Origin: an uncultured Eubacteriales bacterium
GTDB taxonomy: Bacteria > Bacillota > Clostridia > Peptostreptococcales > Anaerovoracaceae
Assembly: GCA_902790905.1 (NCBI GenBank)
Contig: CADATO010000009.1
Span: 1-63,740, forward strand
Length of the DNA: 63,740 nt
Direction: 5' to 3'
Below the pieces are notes generated by a model, which saw only the letters and a program-made list of their open reading frames with translations, was not told where the DNA came from and ran no database searches. Positions 32,857 to 41,689 of the stretch are shown in pieces; position 1 is the stretch's first letter; every line of letters begins with the position of its first letter. Both the position numbers and the translations under genes were made by a program.

Positions 32857-33555
32857 ATGGAAAGTGGAAAAGAACGCGTCATTACAGTGGCTGCCATGCG
32901 CGCAGCGGACAGCCGGACCATCGAGAGCGGCACACCGTCCAAAGAGCTCATGCGCCGCGCGGCACAGGGCATTTTCGATGCGTATGACGGCTGGACCGGC
33001 AAACGGACGCTGGCGGTCTGCGGCAGCGGCAACAACGGCGGCGACGGCTATGCGCTGGCGGAGATTCTGAAAGACCACGCGTGCGAGGTTGCGGTGCTGC
33101 GGGTCAGTGGGAAGTTCTCGGAAGACGGCCGGTACTACTACGACCGGTGTCTTGCAAAAGATGTGCCGTGCTTCCTGTACGGACAGATGGACGGAGAACC
33201 GGACGGCAGCGCAGCGTGGACAGATGCGTGCGGCGATTACGATATCCTGGTCGACTGCATGCTGGGAACGGGGTTTGCCGGTACGCCAAAAGAGCCCATT
33301 GCCACAGTGATCCGCAGTATCAATGCGGCGCATGAAGCGGGGGCGTATGTCATCGCGGCGGACATCAACAGCGGTATGAACGGAGACACCGGCGAAGCGG
33401 AGCTGGCGGTCAGAAGCGACCTGACCGTTTCGATCGGGTTTTATAAGAAAGGCCTGTTTACCGGATGCGCACCGGAACTCATTGGCAGCCTGACAAACGT
33501 GGATATCGGGATCCGGCTCGAGGAAATGGAAGCGCTGTTCGGTGAGACGGAATGA
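32857..33555 (+). CDS. nnrE: NAD(P)H-hydrate epimerase (YjeF N-domain protein)
   Basis: Interconverts R and S forms of damaged NAD(P)H hydrate as part of nicotinamide repair. The 232-aa YjeF_N domain shows MRAADSRTIESGTPSKELM, the Rossmann motif GSGNNGGDGYALA (about 51-63), the catalytic Asp region LVDCMLGTGFAG and AADINSGMNGDTG. The partner dehydratase domain (NnrD), fused in many bacteria, is absent here. It lies 29 bp after the aldehyde dehydrogenase and 24 bp before a VanX-like dipeptidase, so it may belong to a four-gene transcript of mixed function. Confidence 0.88.
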   Translation: MESGKERVITVAAMRAADSRTIESGTPSKELMRRAAQGIFDAYDGWTGKRTLAVCGSGNNGGDGYALAEILKDHACEVAVLRVSGKFSEDGRYYYDRCLAKDVPCFLYGQMDGEPDGSAAWTDACGDYDILVDCMLGTGFAGTPKEPIATVIRSINAAHEAGAYVIAADINSGMNGDTGEAELAVRSDLTVSIGFYKKGLFTGCAPELIGSLTNVDIGIRLEEMEALFGETE

Positions 33556-33579
33556 TTGTCCGGAAAAGACGGAGGAAAT

Positions 33580-34239
33580 ATGGCAACGGATTTTGAAAAG
33601 AAGGTAACGATGGACAGCTCCGGCTTTGTCCTGCTGGCGGACATGGTGCCCGGCATCGTGCAGGAGATCCGGTACTATTCGACATACAATTTCATCGGGG
33701 ACCGCATCGACGGCTACGAAGAGCCCGTTGCGATCTGCACAAAAGAAGCAGCGCGGGCACTCAAGGCGGTCAGCAACGAACTGAACGTGCAGGGGTACCG
33801 GCTCAAGGTCTTTGATGCCTACCGGCCGGCGTGTGCGGTGCGTCACTTTGTGCTGTGGGGGATCGAGGATCTGGACCTCAGAATGAAGCCGTTTTTCTAT
33901 CCGGATCTGGAAAAACAGGAACTGTTCGTAAAGGGGTACGTGGCGAGCCAGTCGAGCCACAGCCGCGGCAGCACGATCGACCTGACGCTGCTCGACATGG
34001 CGACAGGAAAAGAAGTGGATATGGGCAGCCCGTTCGATATGTTCAGCGAGATCTCTCATCCGGACTATACGGGCATCACAGAAGAGAAGTACGCCAACAG
34101 GAAGCGTCTGCAAAAGGCCATGGTGCGCGGCGGATTTGTGCCGATCGATAATGAATGGTGGCACTTCACGCTGGCGGATGAACCGTATCCGGATACGTAT
34201 TTCGAATTCCCGGTTGCGTCCGCGTATCTGAAGAGATAA
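33580..34239 (+). CDS. D-alanyl-D-alanine dipeptidase, VanX/DdpX type (peptidase M15D)
   Basis: A 219-aa zinc dipeptidase predicted to cleave D-Ala-D-Ala. Motifs include the substrate-binding Arg in DAYRPACAVRHF, zinc ligands in SSHSRGSTIDLTL (His and Asp) and EWWHFT (Glu base and His). The start at 33580 follows GGAGG; an upstream TTG in the same frame is less likely. There is no signal peptide, so it would act in the cytoplasm, as VanX does. VanH and VanA-type genes are absent, so recycling of wall-derived dipeptide is a more economical explanation than vancomycin resistance. Confidence 0.87.
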   Translation: MATDFEKKVTMDSSGFVLLADMVPGIVQEIRYYSTYNFIGDRIDGYEEPVAICTKEAARALKAVSNELNVQGYRLKVFDAYRPACAVRHFVLWGIEDLDLRMKPFFYPDLEKQELFVKGYVASQSSHSRGSTIDLTLLDMATGKEVDMGSPFDMFSEISHPDYTGITEEKYANRKRLQKAMVRGGFVPIDNEWWHFTLADEPYPDTYFEFPVASAYLKR

Positions 34240-34267
34240 GCACAGCGAAAAGAAACAGGCGCGGCGG

Positions 34268-35170
34268 TCAGATCATTCCCTGGATGTGGCGCAGGATGAA
34301 GTCGTGGAAGGCCTGCATTTGCGGATTGAGCCAGCGGTTTTCGTTGTAGAGCATCTGCATATAAATCCCGGAGTCCGGCTCTTTGGCGTCGACGCGGAGG
34401 ATGTGCCCACTCTGCAGCGCGGGCCTGGCCATGAAAACGGGGAGAAAGGCACGGCCGCGGCCCTGGCGCAGGATGGAAAGGGCGGTCGGTGCGCTGGCGA
34501 CTTCCAGCGCCGGCTTTCTGCCGAGTTTTTCAAATACCGGGCTGAGAGCGGACCGTGGCGTATGGTTCTGCTCATAGGCCGTCGGGCAGTCGATGAAGGT
34601 GTCGTCGAGGATCTCCTCGAGCGGCACATTCTTTTTGTGCGTGACCGGATCATCCGGCGGTGCAACAAAAATGAAAGGGACATACTGGCTGAAGAAGGTG
34701 GTACAGCCTTCAAATCTCTGCAGCCGGTCGGTGAACATGGCGAAGTCGGAGCGGTTTTGCCGGAGTCGCTCTATGGTCGGATCGGTGTCGTCGTTTGGCC
34801 AGATGATGATCTGCACTTTGGGATACTGCTCGTGGAACTTGCCCAGCAGCCGCGAAAGGATGCCGATGGAAACGCCGGAACTGGCTTCAATCGTCAGGGT
34901 GCCGCGCGGGTCGTCCCAGTTCGCTGCGAACGCATCCGCGTTCTCGCTGGCTTTGATCAGCTCTGCCGCATAAGGGCGGAAGTTGCTGCCGGCATCGGTC
35001 AGCTGGATGCCTCTTCCGATGCGGTCGAAAAGCTGCACGCCGAGATGCTGTTCGAGCTGCTGGATGTGCGAGGTGACGGAGGCCTGTGAATAGCCGAGCT
35101 GTTCGGCTGCTTTTGTGATGTTGCCGATCTCAGCGACCTTGAGAAAGGTGGCGGCGAGTTTGATATCCAT
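34268..35170 (-). CDS. LysR-family transcriptional regulator
   Basis: A 300-aa protein: N-terminal winged helix (FLKVAEIGNITKAAEQLGYS, then SQASVTSHIQQLEQHLG) and a C-terminal effector-binding domain of the periplasmic-binding fold (from about residue 90). It converges on the VanX-like gene and diverges from a small membrane-protein gene at 35325, which is a plausible target by the usual LysR layout. The AT-rich gap 35171-35324 holds TATA-like repeats but no perfect T-N11-A palindrome that I could fix. The ligand is unknown. Confidence 0.92.
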   Translation of the reverse strand: MDIKLAATFLKVAEIGNITKAAEQLGYSQASVTSHIQQLEQHLGVQLFDRIGRGIQLTDAGSNFRPYAAELIKASENADAFAANWDDPRGTLTIEASSGVSIGILSRLLGKFHEQYPKVQIIIWPNDDTDPTIERLRQNRSDFAMFTDRLQRFEGCTTFFSQYVPFIFVAPPDDPVTHKKNVPLEEILDDTFIDCPTAYEQNHTPRSALSPVFEKLGRKPALEVASAPTALSILRQGRGRAFLPVFMARPALQSGHILRVDAKEPDSGIYMQMLYNENRWLNPQMQAFHDFILRHIQGMI

Positions 35171-35231
35171 ATTTCCTGATACTTTCTTTAAATAATCAGA
35201 ATATCTGATATATATGATGATTAATATTAGT

Positions 35232-35260
35232 TTTACAGATTGATTTTACCATGCTAATGT
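35232..35260 (+). promoter_or_regulatory. Predicted promoter of the 79-aa membrane-protein gene
   Basis: TTTACA (35232-35237), 17-bp spacer, TAATGT (35255-35260) with an extended -10 TG. It lies in the gap divergent from the LysR gene. Confidence 0.6.
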
Positions 35261-35324
35261 AAAGATGCAAGAAGAAATACATCCGGGACCGAGATCCCGA
35301 AGATACGATAAGGGGGAACCAATT

Positions 35325-35564
35325 ATGAGAACTATGAGACTTTCGCTGATCGCACTTGTTGCTTCGATCGTCATGGGCGTTATGGCGGCCCAGGCAGGTA
35401 TTTTCGCAGCAGAGCTGCTGAGACTCGGCGCATTTGCATCGATGGTCGCATTCCTGGTCATGGCCAACGTCGGCTGGAAACAGGCAGAGACCGCAGCTCC
35501 GGCCGTCCGCACCGCAGCTGCCAGAAAGAGCGTCAGCACAGCGCATGCATACCACGCAGCATAA
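35325..35564 (+). CDS. Small membrane protein of unknown function
   Basis: 79 aa with two hydrophobic segments (about 5-27 and 29-46) and an Ala-rich, basic C-terminus. The start at 35325 follows AGGGGG with good spacing; the open frame extends upstream to 35265 but without a ribosome site. I do not recognise a family. It has its own promoter and terminator, and it faces a divergent LysR regulator that may control it. Confidence 0.65.
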   Translation: MRTMRLSLIALVASIVMGVMAAQAGIFAAELLRLGAFASMVAFLVMANVGWKQAETAAPAVRTAAARKSVSTAHAYHAA

Positions 35565-35627
35565 GCGGCTGCAGGGCGTCAGCCCGGCAATACAGGCATA
35601 CAATTCATGATGTGACATAAATCTGAG

Positions 35628-35654
35628 AAACCGCTGCTCCGTACAGCGGTTTTT
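35628..35654 (+). terminator. Terminator after the small membrane-protein gene
   Basis: AAACCGCTG (35628-35636) pairs with CAGCGGTTT (35644-35652), followed by Ts. Confidence 0.85.
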
Positions 35655-35780
35655 CATTGCCCGCGGTTTTTCAGTTGCTTTTCAGAGAATCGCTCTATCC
35701 TTGCATCATCAGAGCCCCGCAGACAGCAGATGCTGCGGAGCCGGAACGATGACAGAAAAACGAAGCAAGGAGAGACAGTC

Positions 35781-37067
35781 ATGAAAAAGAAAGAACACAC
35801 AGCCGGCAGTCTTACGGTTCGTAAGATCGCAGCATGTTTTTACATCGTGCTGCTGATGCTGTTCTCGCTGGCCGCCTGCGGGAGCCAGACAGGCGCAGCA
35901 TCCGCGGACGTGTCGGCGGATACACAGGCAGCACAGGAGACGGAAGAGGTCACGATCCCCGCGGAAGCATCGGCAGACAATACGGAACTGTCCGCAGGCA
36001 CCTGGTCCGGGCAGATCGGCGATAAAACAGTCACGCTCAACGGCGCCTATGTCGTAGACGGCATCGACGCGGTCATCGAGGGCGGTACCTGGACGAGCGA
36101 AGAGGCCGATCAGACGGTCTTCCTCGTGGTGAATGGCGGTTCGCTGACCATCAAGGATGCGGCGGTCGTCAAGACCGGCGGCGGAGAGAGCGGCAGCGCG
36201 GACGCCGGTGGCGGCGGTTCGGACGACTATAACTTCTATGGTCTGAACTCGGCCATCGTCTGCGTCGGGGAAGACAGCACCGTGAACATTGAACACTGCA
36301 CGGTCGACACGGACGCGGAAGGCGCCAACGCGGTCTTCGCGACAGACAGCGGCAGCATCGCGGTCAGTAATCTGGAGATCAATACGCTGCAGAATTCGTC
36401 CCGCGGCCTCTATGCGACCTACGGCGGCACCATCACTGCGGACACAGTCAGCATCATCACCCAGGGCGCACACTGCGCACCGCTGGCGACCGACAGAGGC
36501 GGCGGCACGGTCACGGTGACGGGCACAGACAACTATCTGGAAGCGCACGGTGACGGCAGCCCCTGCATCTACTCGACCGGCAGCATCTCGGTGGAAGGGG
36601 CGACGGGCTCTTCCGAGCAGTCACAGGCCCTGGTCATTGAAGGCAAGAATCAGGTCAGCCTGAAAAACTGTTCGTTCACCAGCACCGGCAATGACGGCAT
36701 CATGCTGTACCAGAGCATGTCCGGCGATGCTGCGGATAAAGACGCGGCAGCCAGCGTTTCCTCGCTGACGATGGAAGACACCACCATCGACTACCAGGGA
36801 GACGGCCCGCTGCTCTACGTGACGAACACCACGACAGAGGTATCGATCAGCGGCTGCACCTTTAAGAATGCGGGCTCGCAGTTTGTCAGCGCGGCCACCG
36901 GCAGATGGGGCAGTGACGGCAGCAACGGCGGCAGCCTGACTCTGACGATCGACGGCCAGTCTGTGGATGGCGAGATCGCGGCGGACAGCATCAGCTCCGT
37001 GCTGGTGAAGCTGGCCAACGGCGGCACCTTCGACGGCACGACATCCGGCGACGTCACTGTCGAGTAA
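35781..37067 (+). CDS. Lipoprotein with predicted right-handed beta-helix repeats
   Basis: About 428 aa. A basic start and hydrophobic h-region end in the lipobox LAAC (Cys about 33), giving a lipid-anchored surface protein. A Ser/Ala/Glu linker follows, then repeated short strands typical of parallel beta-helix proteins (for example GSLTIKDAAVV, DSTVNIEHCTV, GSIAVSNLEI, GTITADTVSII, VSLKNCSFTS). The middle has a Gly/Ser/Asp-rich insertion (about 136-150). Such proteins are adhesins, carbohydrate-active or matrix components; no catalytic motif is visible. ATG at 35781 follows AGGAGAG. It is monocistronic. Confidence 0.75.
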   Translation: MKKKEHTAGSLTVRKIAACFYIVLLMLFSLAACGSQTGAASADVSADTQAAQETEEVTIPAEASADNTELSAGTWSGQIGDKTVTLNGAYVVDGIDAVIEGGTWTSEEADQTVFLVVNGGSLTIKDAAVVKTGGGESGSADAGGGGSDDYNFYGLNSAIVCVGEDSTVNIEHCTVDTDAEGANAVFATDSGSIAVSNLEINTLQNSSRGLYATYGGTITADTVSIITQGAHCAPLATDRGGGTVTVTGTDNYLEAHGDGSPCIYSTGSISVEGATGSSEQSQALVIEGKNQVSLKNCSFTSTGNDGIMLYQSMSGDAADKDAAASVSSLTMEDTTIDYQGDGPLLYVTNTTTEVSISGCTFKNAGSQFVSAATGRWGSDGSNGGSLTLTIDGQSVDGEIAADSISSVLVKLANGGTFDGTTSGDVTVE

Positions 37068-37190
37068 GCGGGGAAGCTCAGAAAGGACGAAGATAATAAG
37101 AAAGGTTTCAGTTTGTTTTAAGAATGGCACGGTACGATAAGACCATAAAGAACAGCAACTCCTTTCTAACAAACACCCCCCATAAGATAA

Positions 37191-37223
37191 GAAAGCAGGC
37201 GGGAACAGGCGCCTGCTTTCTTT
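37191..37223 (+). terminator. Terminator after the lipoprotein gene
   Basis: GAAAGCAGGC (37191-37200) and GCCTGCTTTC (37211-37220) form a 10-bp stem with TTT after it. Confidence 0.85.
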
Positions 37224-37271
37224 ATGCGGCAAAAAGGTTAGGCCCGGCGGGCGGAGAAATCCCTGTTTTCC

Positions 37272-37299
37272 TTGACTTTTACAGCGATTCCTGTAAAAT
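37272..37299 (+). promoter_or_regulatory. Predicted valS T-box promoter with an octamer in its spacer
   Basis: TTGACT (37272-37277), 16-bp spacer, TAAAAT (37294-37299). GCGATTCC (37284-37291) lies within the spacer. Confidence 0.7.
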
Positions 37300-37305
37300 A
37301 AACCA

Positions 37306-37588
37306 GTACGCAAAACTGCATAAGAACGGTGAAGATGAGCAGTACCCGGACTGCACCGCAAGAGAGAGAGGCTCGTGGGCTGAAAGGCCTCTTCGGAATC
37401 GCACAAGGGGAAGGTCGCATTGGAGTTCAAAACGGAATGAGAGCCGCTTATTGAGAAGCGCTGCGCCCGGCGGGCAGAGCGATTCCAATGAACGGAACAA
37501 AGGTGGTACCGCGGACTATCGCTATGACAGCAGGTTCGTCCTTTGCAGCAGATCATACGATCTGCACAGCAGGGACGGATTTTTTTAT
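37306..37588 (+). promoter_or_regulatory. T-box leader controlling valS
   Basis: The T-box sequence AAGGTGGTACCGCGG (37500-37514) is preceded by the usual GAACAA. The variable base in TGGT is T, which would pair with an A discriminator. Stem I begins with GGTGAAGATGAGCAGTA (37328-37344). A strong terminator follows, with nested arms CGTCC/GGGACG and GCAGATC/GATCTGC and a T-run (37580-37586), ending 20 bp before valS. Uncharged tRNA-Val should stabilise the antiterminator and allow readthrough. I could not fix the specifier codon; a GTC near 37422 is a candidate. Confidence 0.9.
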
Positions 37589-37605
37589 TAAAGGAGCAAC
37601 ACAAC

Positions 37606-40299
37606 ATGGAGAAAAATCTCGCAAAGACCTACAATCCGAAAGATTTTGAGGACCGCATCTACGCGGACTGGGAGGAAAAGGGCGCGTTCAAAGCGGAGGT
37701 GAACCCGGACAAGAAGCCGTTCACCATCGTCATGCCGCCGCCGAACATCACCGGCCAGCTGCACATGGGCCACGCGCTCGACCAGACGCTGCAGGATGTC
37801 CTGACGCGCTGGAAGAGGCTGCAGGGCTACAGTTCGCTGTGGCTGCCCGGTTCCGATCACGCCAGCATCGCGACCGAGGTCAAGGTCGTCCAGAAGCTGC
37901 GCGAGGACGAAGGCAAAGAAAAGGAAGACATCGGCCGTGAGGCATTCCTGAAAAGAGCCTGGGACTGGAAGCGCATCTACGGTGGCAAGATCACCCAGCA
38001 GTGCAGAAAGCTTGGCGACAGCTGCGACTGGAGCCGTGAGCGGTTCACCATGGACGCGGGCTGCAACAAAGCCGTCCGCGCCATGTTCGTCAACCTGTAT
38101 AAGAAGGGCCTTATCTACCGCGGCAACCGCCTGATCAACTGGTGCCCGACCTGCGGGACCAGCCTGTCCGACGCGGAAGTCGAGCATGAGGACAAGAACG
38201 GCAAGTACTGGTACTTCAGATACCCCGCGGAAGACGGCGGCGAAGGCATCGTGGTCGCGACCTCGCGTCCGGAGACGATGTTCACCGATATGGCGGTCGC
38301 GGTCAGCCCCGGAGATGAGAGATACACCCATCTGATCGGCAAGAACGTCATCCTGCCGCCCACCGGCAAACCGATCCCGGTCATCGAAGACGAGTACCCG
38401 GATCCCGAAAAGGGCACCGGCGCCGTCAAGATCACCCCGGCACACGACCCCAACGACTTTGAGGTCGGTATGCGCCACAACCTGCCAGTCGTCAGCTGCA
38501 TGAACTTCGACGGCACGATGAACGAATACGCCGGCAAGTACGAAGGCATGGACCGCTACGAATGCCGTGAGGCGCTCATCCGCGACATGGAAGAGGGCGG
38601 CTACCTCGTCAAGACCGAGGACATGGTCATCCCGGTCGGCGAATGCTACCGCTGCCACACCCCGGTCGAGGCGATGCTGTCCGACCAGTGGTTCGTCAGC
38701 ATGGAAGAGCTGGCCAAGCCCGCGATTGAGGCGATCGAAAAGGGCGAGCTGGTCTTCGTGCCGGAAAGATTCACTAAGATTTACCTGCACTGGCTCGAGA
38801 ACATCCGCGACTGGTGCATCTCCCGCCAGCTCTGGTGGGGTCACCGCATCCCGGCGTGGTACTGCGAGGAGTGCGGCGAGATCGTCGTGGCGGAGGAAGA
38901 TCCGACCGTCTGCCCGAAGTGCGGCTGCAAGCACCTCAAGCAGGATGAGGACGTCCTCGACACCTGGTTCTCCTCGGCGCTGTGGCCGTTCTCGACGCTC
39001 GGCTGGCCGGAGAAGACCGAGGATCTCGACTACTTCTTCCCGACCGATGTGCTGGTCACCGGCTACGACATCATCTTCTTCTGGGTCGTCCGCATGGTCT
39101 TCAGTTCCTACGAGACGATGGGCAAGAGCCCGTTCCAGTATGTCTACGTCCACGGCCTCGTGCGCGACGAGCAGGGCCGCAAGATGAGCAAGTCGCTCGG
39201 CAACGGCATCGACCCGCTGGAAGTCATCGACAAATACGGCGCAGATGCCCTGCGCTTCATGCTGACCACGGGCATCAGCCCCGGCAGCGATATCCGCTAC
39301 TCCGACGCCAAGGTCGAAGCGGCGCGTAACTTTGCCAACAAACTGTGGAACGCTTCGCGCTTTGTCATCATGAACCTGCAGGATCTCGACGGCGAGTTCC
39401 GCCCGATGGCGAAGTGGGACGAGTCCATCTCCGCCGGTCTCAAGGATGAAGACCGCTGGATGATGGCGAAGGTCAACGAAGCCGCCGGTTACATGGCAGA
39501 CACGATGGAGAAGTTCGAACTCGGTCTCGCGGGCCAGAAGATCTACGATCTGATCTGGAACGAGTACTGCGACTGGTACATCGAGATGGTCAAGGGACGT
39601 CTGTACGGCGAGGATGAAGAGGACAAGATGGTCGCAAGAGCCGTCCTCGTGAACTGCCTGAAAGACATGCTGCGCCTGCTGCATCCGTTCATGCCGTTCA
39701 TCACCGAGGAAATCTGGAGCTTCCTGCCCAAGGATGAGACCGGTGCGGTGAACGATACGTTCCTCATCACCGATGCGTTGCCCGTCTTCCGGGAAGACCG
39801 CGTCTATGAGAAGGAATCGCACAACGTCGCCATGGCACAGGATGTCATCCGCGCCATCCGCAACATCCGTGCGGAGGTCGAAGCGGCGCCGTCCAAGGCG
39901 GTCGAGCTGTTCCTGATCCCGGGTTCTTCCGAGGATAAGGAGAGCCTGCAGACCGTCGAGGAGCACATCCGCAAGCTGGCGAACGTCTCTGAGGTCGTCT
40001 ATCTGGCTGATCACGAAGGCCTGCCGGGCGAAGTCATGAGCGCCGTCATCACCGGTGCGGAAGTCTTCGTACCGCTGGAGGATCTCGTCGACTTTGCGGC
40101 GGAGATCGAGCGCCTGACAAAGGAAAAGGCCAAGCTGGAAGGCGAAGTGGCCCGCTCCGAGAAGATGCTAAGCAACCCGGGCTTTGTCAACAAGGCACCG
40201 GAAGCCAAGGTCCAGCAGGAAAAGGACAAGATGGCGGATTACAAGGAAAAACTGGCCAAAGTCACCGACCGCCTCGCGGCGATCCAGGACAAGGCCTGA
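37606..40299 (+). CDS. valS: Valyl-tRNA synthetase
   Basis: Class I synthetase charging tRNA-Val, 897 aa. Signature motifs are HMGH (53-56) in PPPNITGQLHMGHAL and KMSKS (526-530). The CP1 editing domain (about 190-410), anticodon-binding domain and a C-terminal coiled coil (about 835-897, rich in Glu/Lys with EIERLTKEKAKLEGEV) are in order. The Cys pairs CPTCGTSLSD and CEECGE/CPKCGC suggest zinc ribbons. The ATG follows AAGGAG. Expression is controlled by the T-box upstream. folC follows after 64 bp; a GCCCGGC-gct-GCCGGGC hairpin (40320-40336) lies in that gap. Confidence 0.97.
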   Translation: MEKNLAKTYNPKDFEDRIYADWEEKGAFKAEVNPDKKPFTIVMPPPNITGQLHMGHALDQTLQDVLTRWKRLQGYSSLWLPGSDHASIATEVKVVQKLREDEGKEKEDIGREAFLKRAWDWKRIYGGKITQQCRKLGDSCDWSRERFTMDAGCNKAVRAMFVNLYKKGLIYRGNRLINWCPTCGTSLSDAEVEHEDKNGKYWYFRYPAEDGGEGIVVATSRPETMFTDMAVAVSPGDERYTHLIGKNVILPPTGKPIPVIEDEYPDPEKGTGAVKITPAHDPNDFEVGMRHNLPVVSCMNFDGTMNEYAGKYEGMDRYECREALIRDMEEGGYLVKTEDMVIPVGECYRCHTPVEAMLSDQWFVSMEELAKPAIEAIEKGELVFVPERFTKIYLHWLENIRDWCISRQLWWGHRIPAWYCEECGEIVVAEEDPTVCPKCGCKHLKQDEDVLDTWFSSALWPFSTLGWPEKTEDLDYFFPTDVLVTGYDIIFFWVVRMVFSSYETMGKSPFQYVYVHGLVRDEQGRKMSKSLGNGIDPLEVIDKYGADALRFMLTTGISPGSDIRYSDAKVEAARNFANKLWNASRFVIMNLQDLDGEFRPMAKWDESISAGLKDEDRWMMAKVNEAAGYMADTMEKFELGLAGQKIYDLIWNEYCDWYIEMVKGRLYGEDEEDKMVARAVLVNCLKDMLRLLHPFMPFITEEIWSFLPKDETGAVNDTFLITDALPVFREDRVYEKESHNVAMAQDVIRAIRNIRAEVEAAPSKAVELFLIPGSSEDKESLQTVEEHIRKLANVSEVVYLADHEGLPGEVMSAVITGAEVFVPLEDLVDFAAEIERLTKEKAKLEGEVARSEKMLSNPGFVNKAPEAKVQQEKDKMADYKEKLAKVTDRLAAIQDKA

Positions 40300-40363
40300 T
40301 CTTAAGAAACGATCTGGGTGCCCGGCGCTGCCGGGCGCCTGTCATGATACAGAGAGAACACCA

Positions 40364-41689
40364 ATGACGAATATCATTGCACGCATCGGCGCGTACAACA
40401 AATTTGGCAGCAAACTGGGGCTTTCCCGCATGGAGGGCCTTCTTGCAAGACTCGGCAATCCGCAGGACGGCCTCAAGGTGCTCCACGTGGCGGGGACGAA
40501 CGGCAAAGGCTCTGTCAGCAAGTACCTCTACGAAGTGCTGCGGGCTGCAGGGTACAGCACGGGGGTGTATATCTCCCCGTTCATCGAAGTCTTCAACGAA
40601 CGCATGCAGATGGACGGCGCCAACATCAGTGATGAGGCGCTGGAGCGCATCGGGGACCGCGTGATCCGCGCGGCGGAGGAAATGGTCGCGGCCGGGGAGG
40701 AGTCCCCGACGGAATTCGAAGTGGTGACCGCGATCGCTTTCGTGTGGTTTGCCGAGCAGCAGGCGGACTTCGTCGTGCTGGAGGTCGGTCTTGGCGGCCG
40801 CGGGGACAGCACCAATGTCGTCAGCGATCCGCTCGTGTGCATGATCACCTCGATCGGATGGGACCACATGGACCGTCTCGGGAATACGCTCGGGAAGATC
40901 GCTGCGGAGAAAGCGGGGATCATCAAGGACGGCGTCCCGGTCGTTATGAATGTGGCGGATCCGGAGGCGAAAGCTGTGATTGCAGAGGTGGCCGGTGCGC
41001 ATCATGCGCCGCTGTACGACGTCTCTGCGGTGCAGGCGGAAGGGCTTGCTGTGACAGCCGAGGGGACGGTTTTCTCTGCGGAGGTGCTCGGACACCGGTT
41101 TGAAAACGTGCATCTTACGATGCGCGGGGAACACCAGGCGCGCAATGCGGTCACAGCCCTTGCCGCTATTGAAATATTGCGGCAAAAAAGTATAATTAAA
41201 TTAGATGAGTATGCCTTGATGGACGGTATGAAAAAAGCCGTTCAGCCGGGGCGTTTCGAGGTATTGAAAGACGGCAGGGATCCCGCAAAAAGATTCGTGC
41301 TGGATGGGGCGCACAACACGGACGGTGTCCGCACGCTCAGCCGGGCGATGAACCAGATCTTTGCAGGAAAACGGGTGCTGGTCACCCTGGGGATCCTCGC
41401 GGACAAAGCGGTCGATGAAATGCTGGATGAGCTGGAACTGCTCGGGGAGCGATTCCTGACCGTTCCCGTCAGCAACCCCCGCACGATGGAGGCAGCGCAG
41501 CTCGCCGATAAACTTGCGGCACGCGGCAAAGACGCAACGGCTTGCCGGACGCCGGAGGAGGCGGTGACGCTGGCTGCAGAGATGCTGGAGAACGGGCCGT
41601 ATGATGTCTGTCTGTTCGCCGGTTCTTTATACCTCATTGGCGAAATAAGGAGTATTTTGCGACATGGCTATCTTTGGGAGACGATCTGA
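40364..41689 (+). CDS. folC: Folylpolyglutamate synthase/dihydrofolate synthase
   Basis: Adds glutamate to folates (and possibly to dihydropteroate), retaining one-carbon carriers in the cell. From the ATG at 40364 the protein is 441 aa. It shows HVAGTNGKGSVSKYL (Mur-ligase P-loop, about 42-56), SPFIEVFNERMQ, EVGLGGRGDSTNVV and VLDGAHNTDGVRTLS. The valS-folC order is common in Firmicutes. Its stop lies 26 bp inside the next gene, indicating tight coupling. It connects with the one-carbon genes elsewhere in the window. Confidence 0.95.
   Translation: MTNIIARIGAYNKFGSKLGLSRMEGLLARLGNPQDGLKVLHVAGTNGKGSVSKYLYEVLRAAGYSTGVYISPFIEVFNERMQMDGANISDEALERIGDRVIRAAEEMVAAGEESPTEFEVVTAIAFVWFAEQQADFVVLEVGLGGRGDSTNVVSDPLVCMITSIGWDHMDRLGNTLGKIAAEKAGIIKDGVPVVMNVADPEAKAVIAEVAGAHHAPLYDVSAVQAEGLAVTAEGTVFSAEVLGHRFENVHLTMRGEHQARNAVTALAAIEILRQKSIIKLDEYALMDGMKKAVQPGRFEVLKDGRDPAKRFVLDGAHNTDGVRTLSRAMNQIFAGKRVLVTLGILADKAVDEMLDELELLGERFLTVPVSNPRTMEAAQLADKLAARGKDATACRTPEEAVTLAAEMLENGPYDVCLFAGSLYLIGEIRSILRHGYLWETI

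Noticed and set aside
33580-34239. A vancomycin-resistance cluster
   Set aside because: VanX- and VanY-like proteins are present but 25 kb apart, with no vanH, ligase, or vanRS beside them.
37124-37591. A 155-codon open frame between the lipoprotein and valS
   Set aside because: It runs through a terminator, a promoter and the T-box leader, whose RNA signatures are clear.
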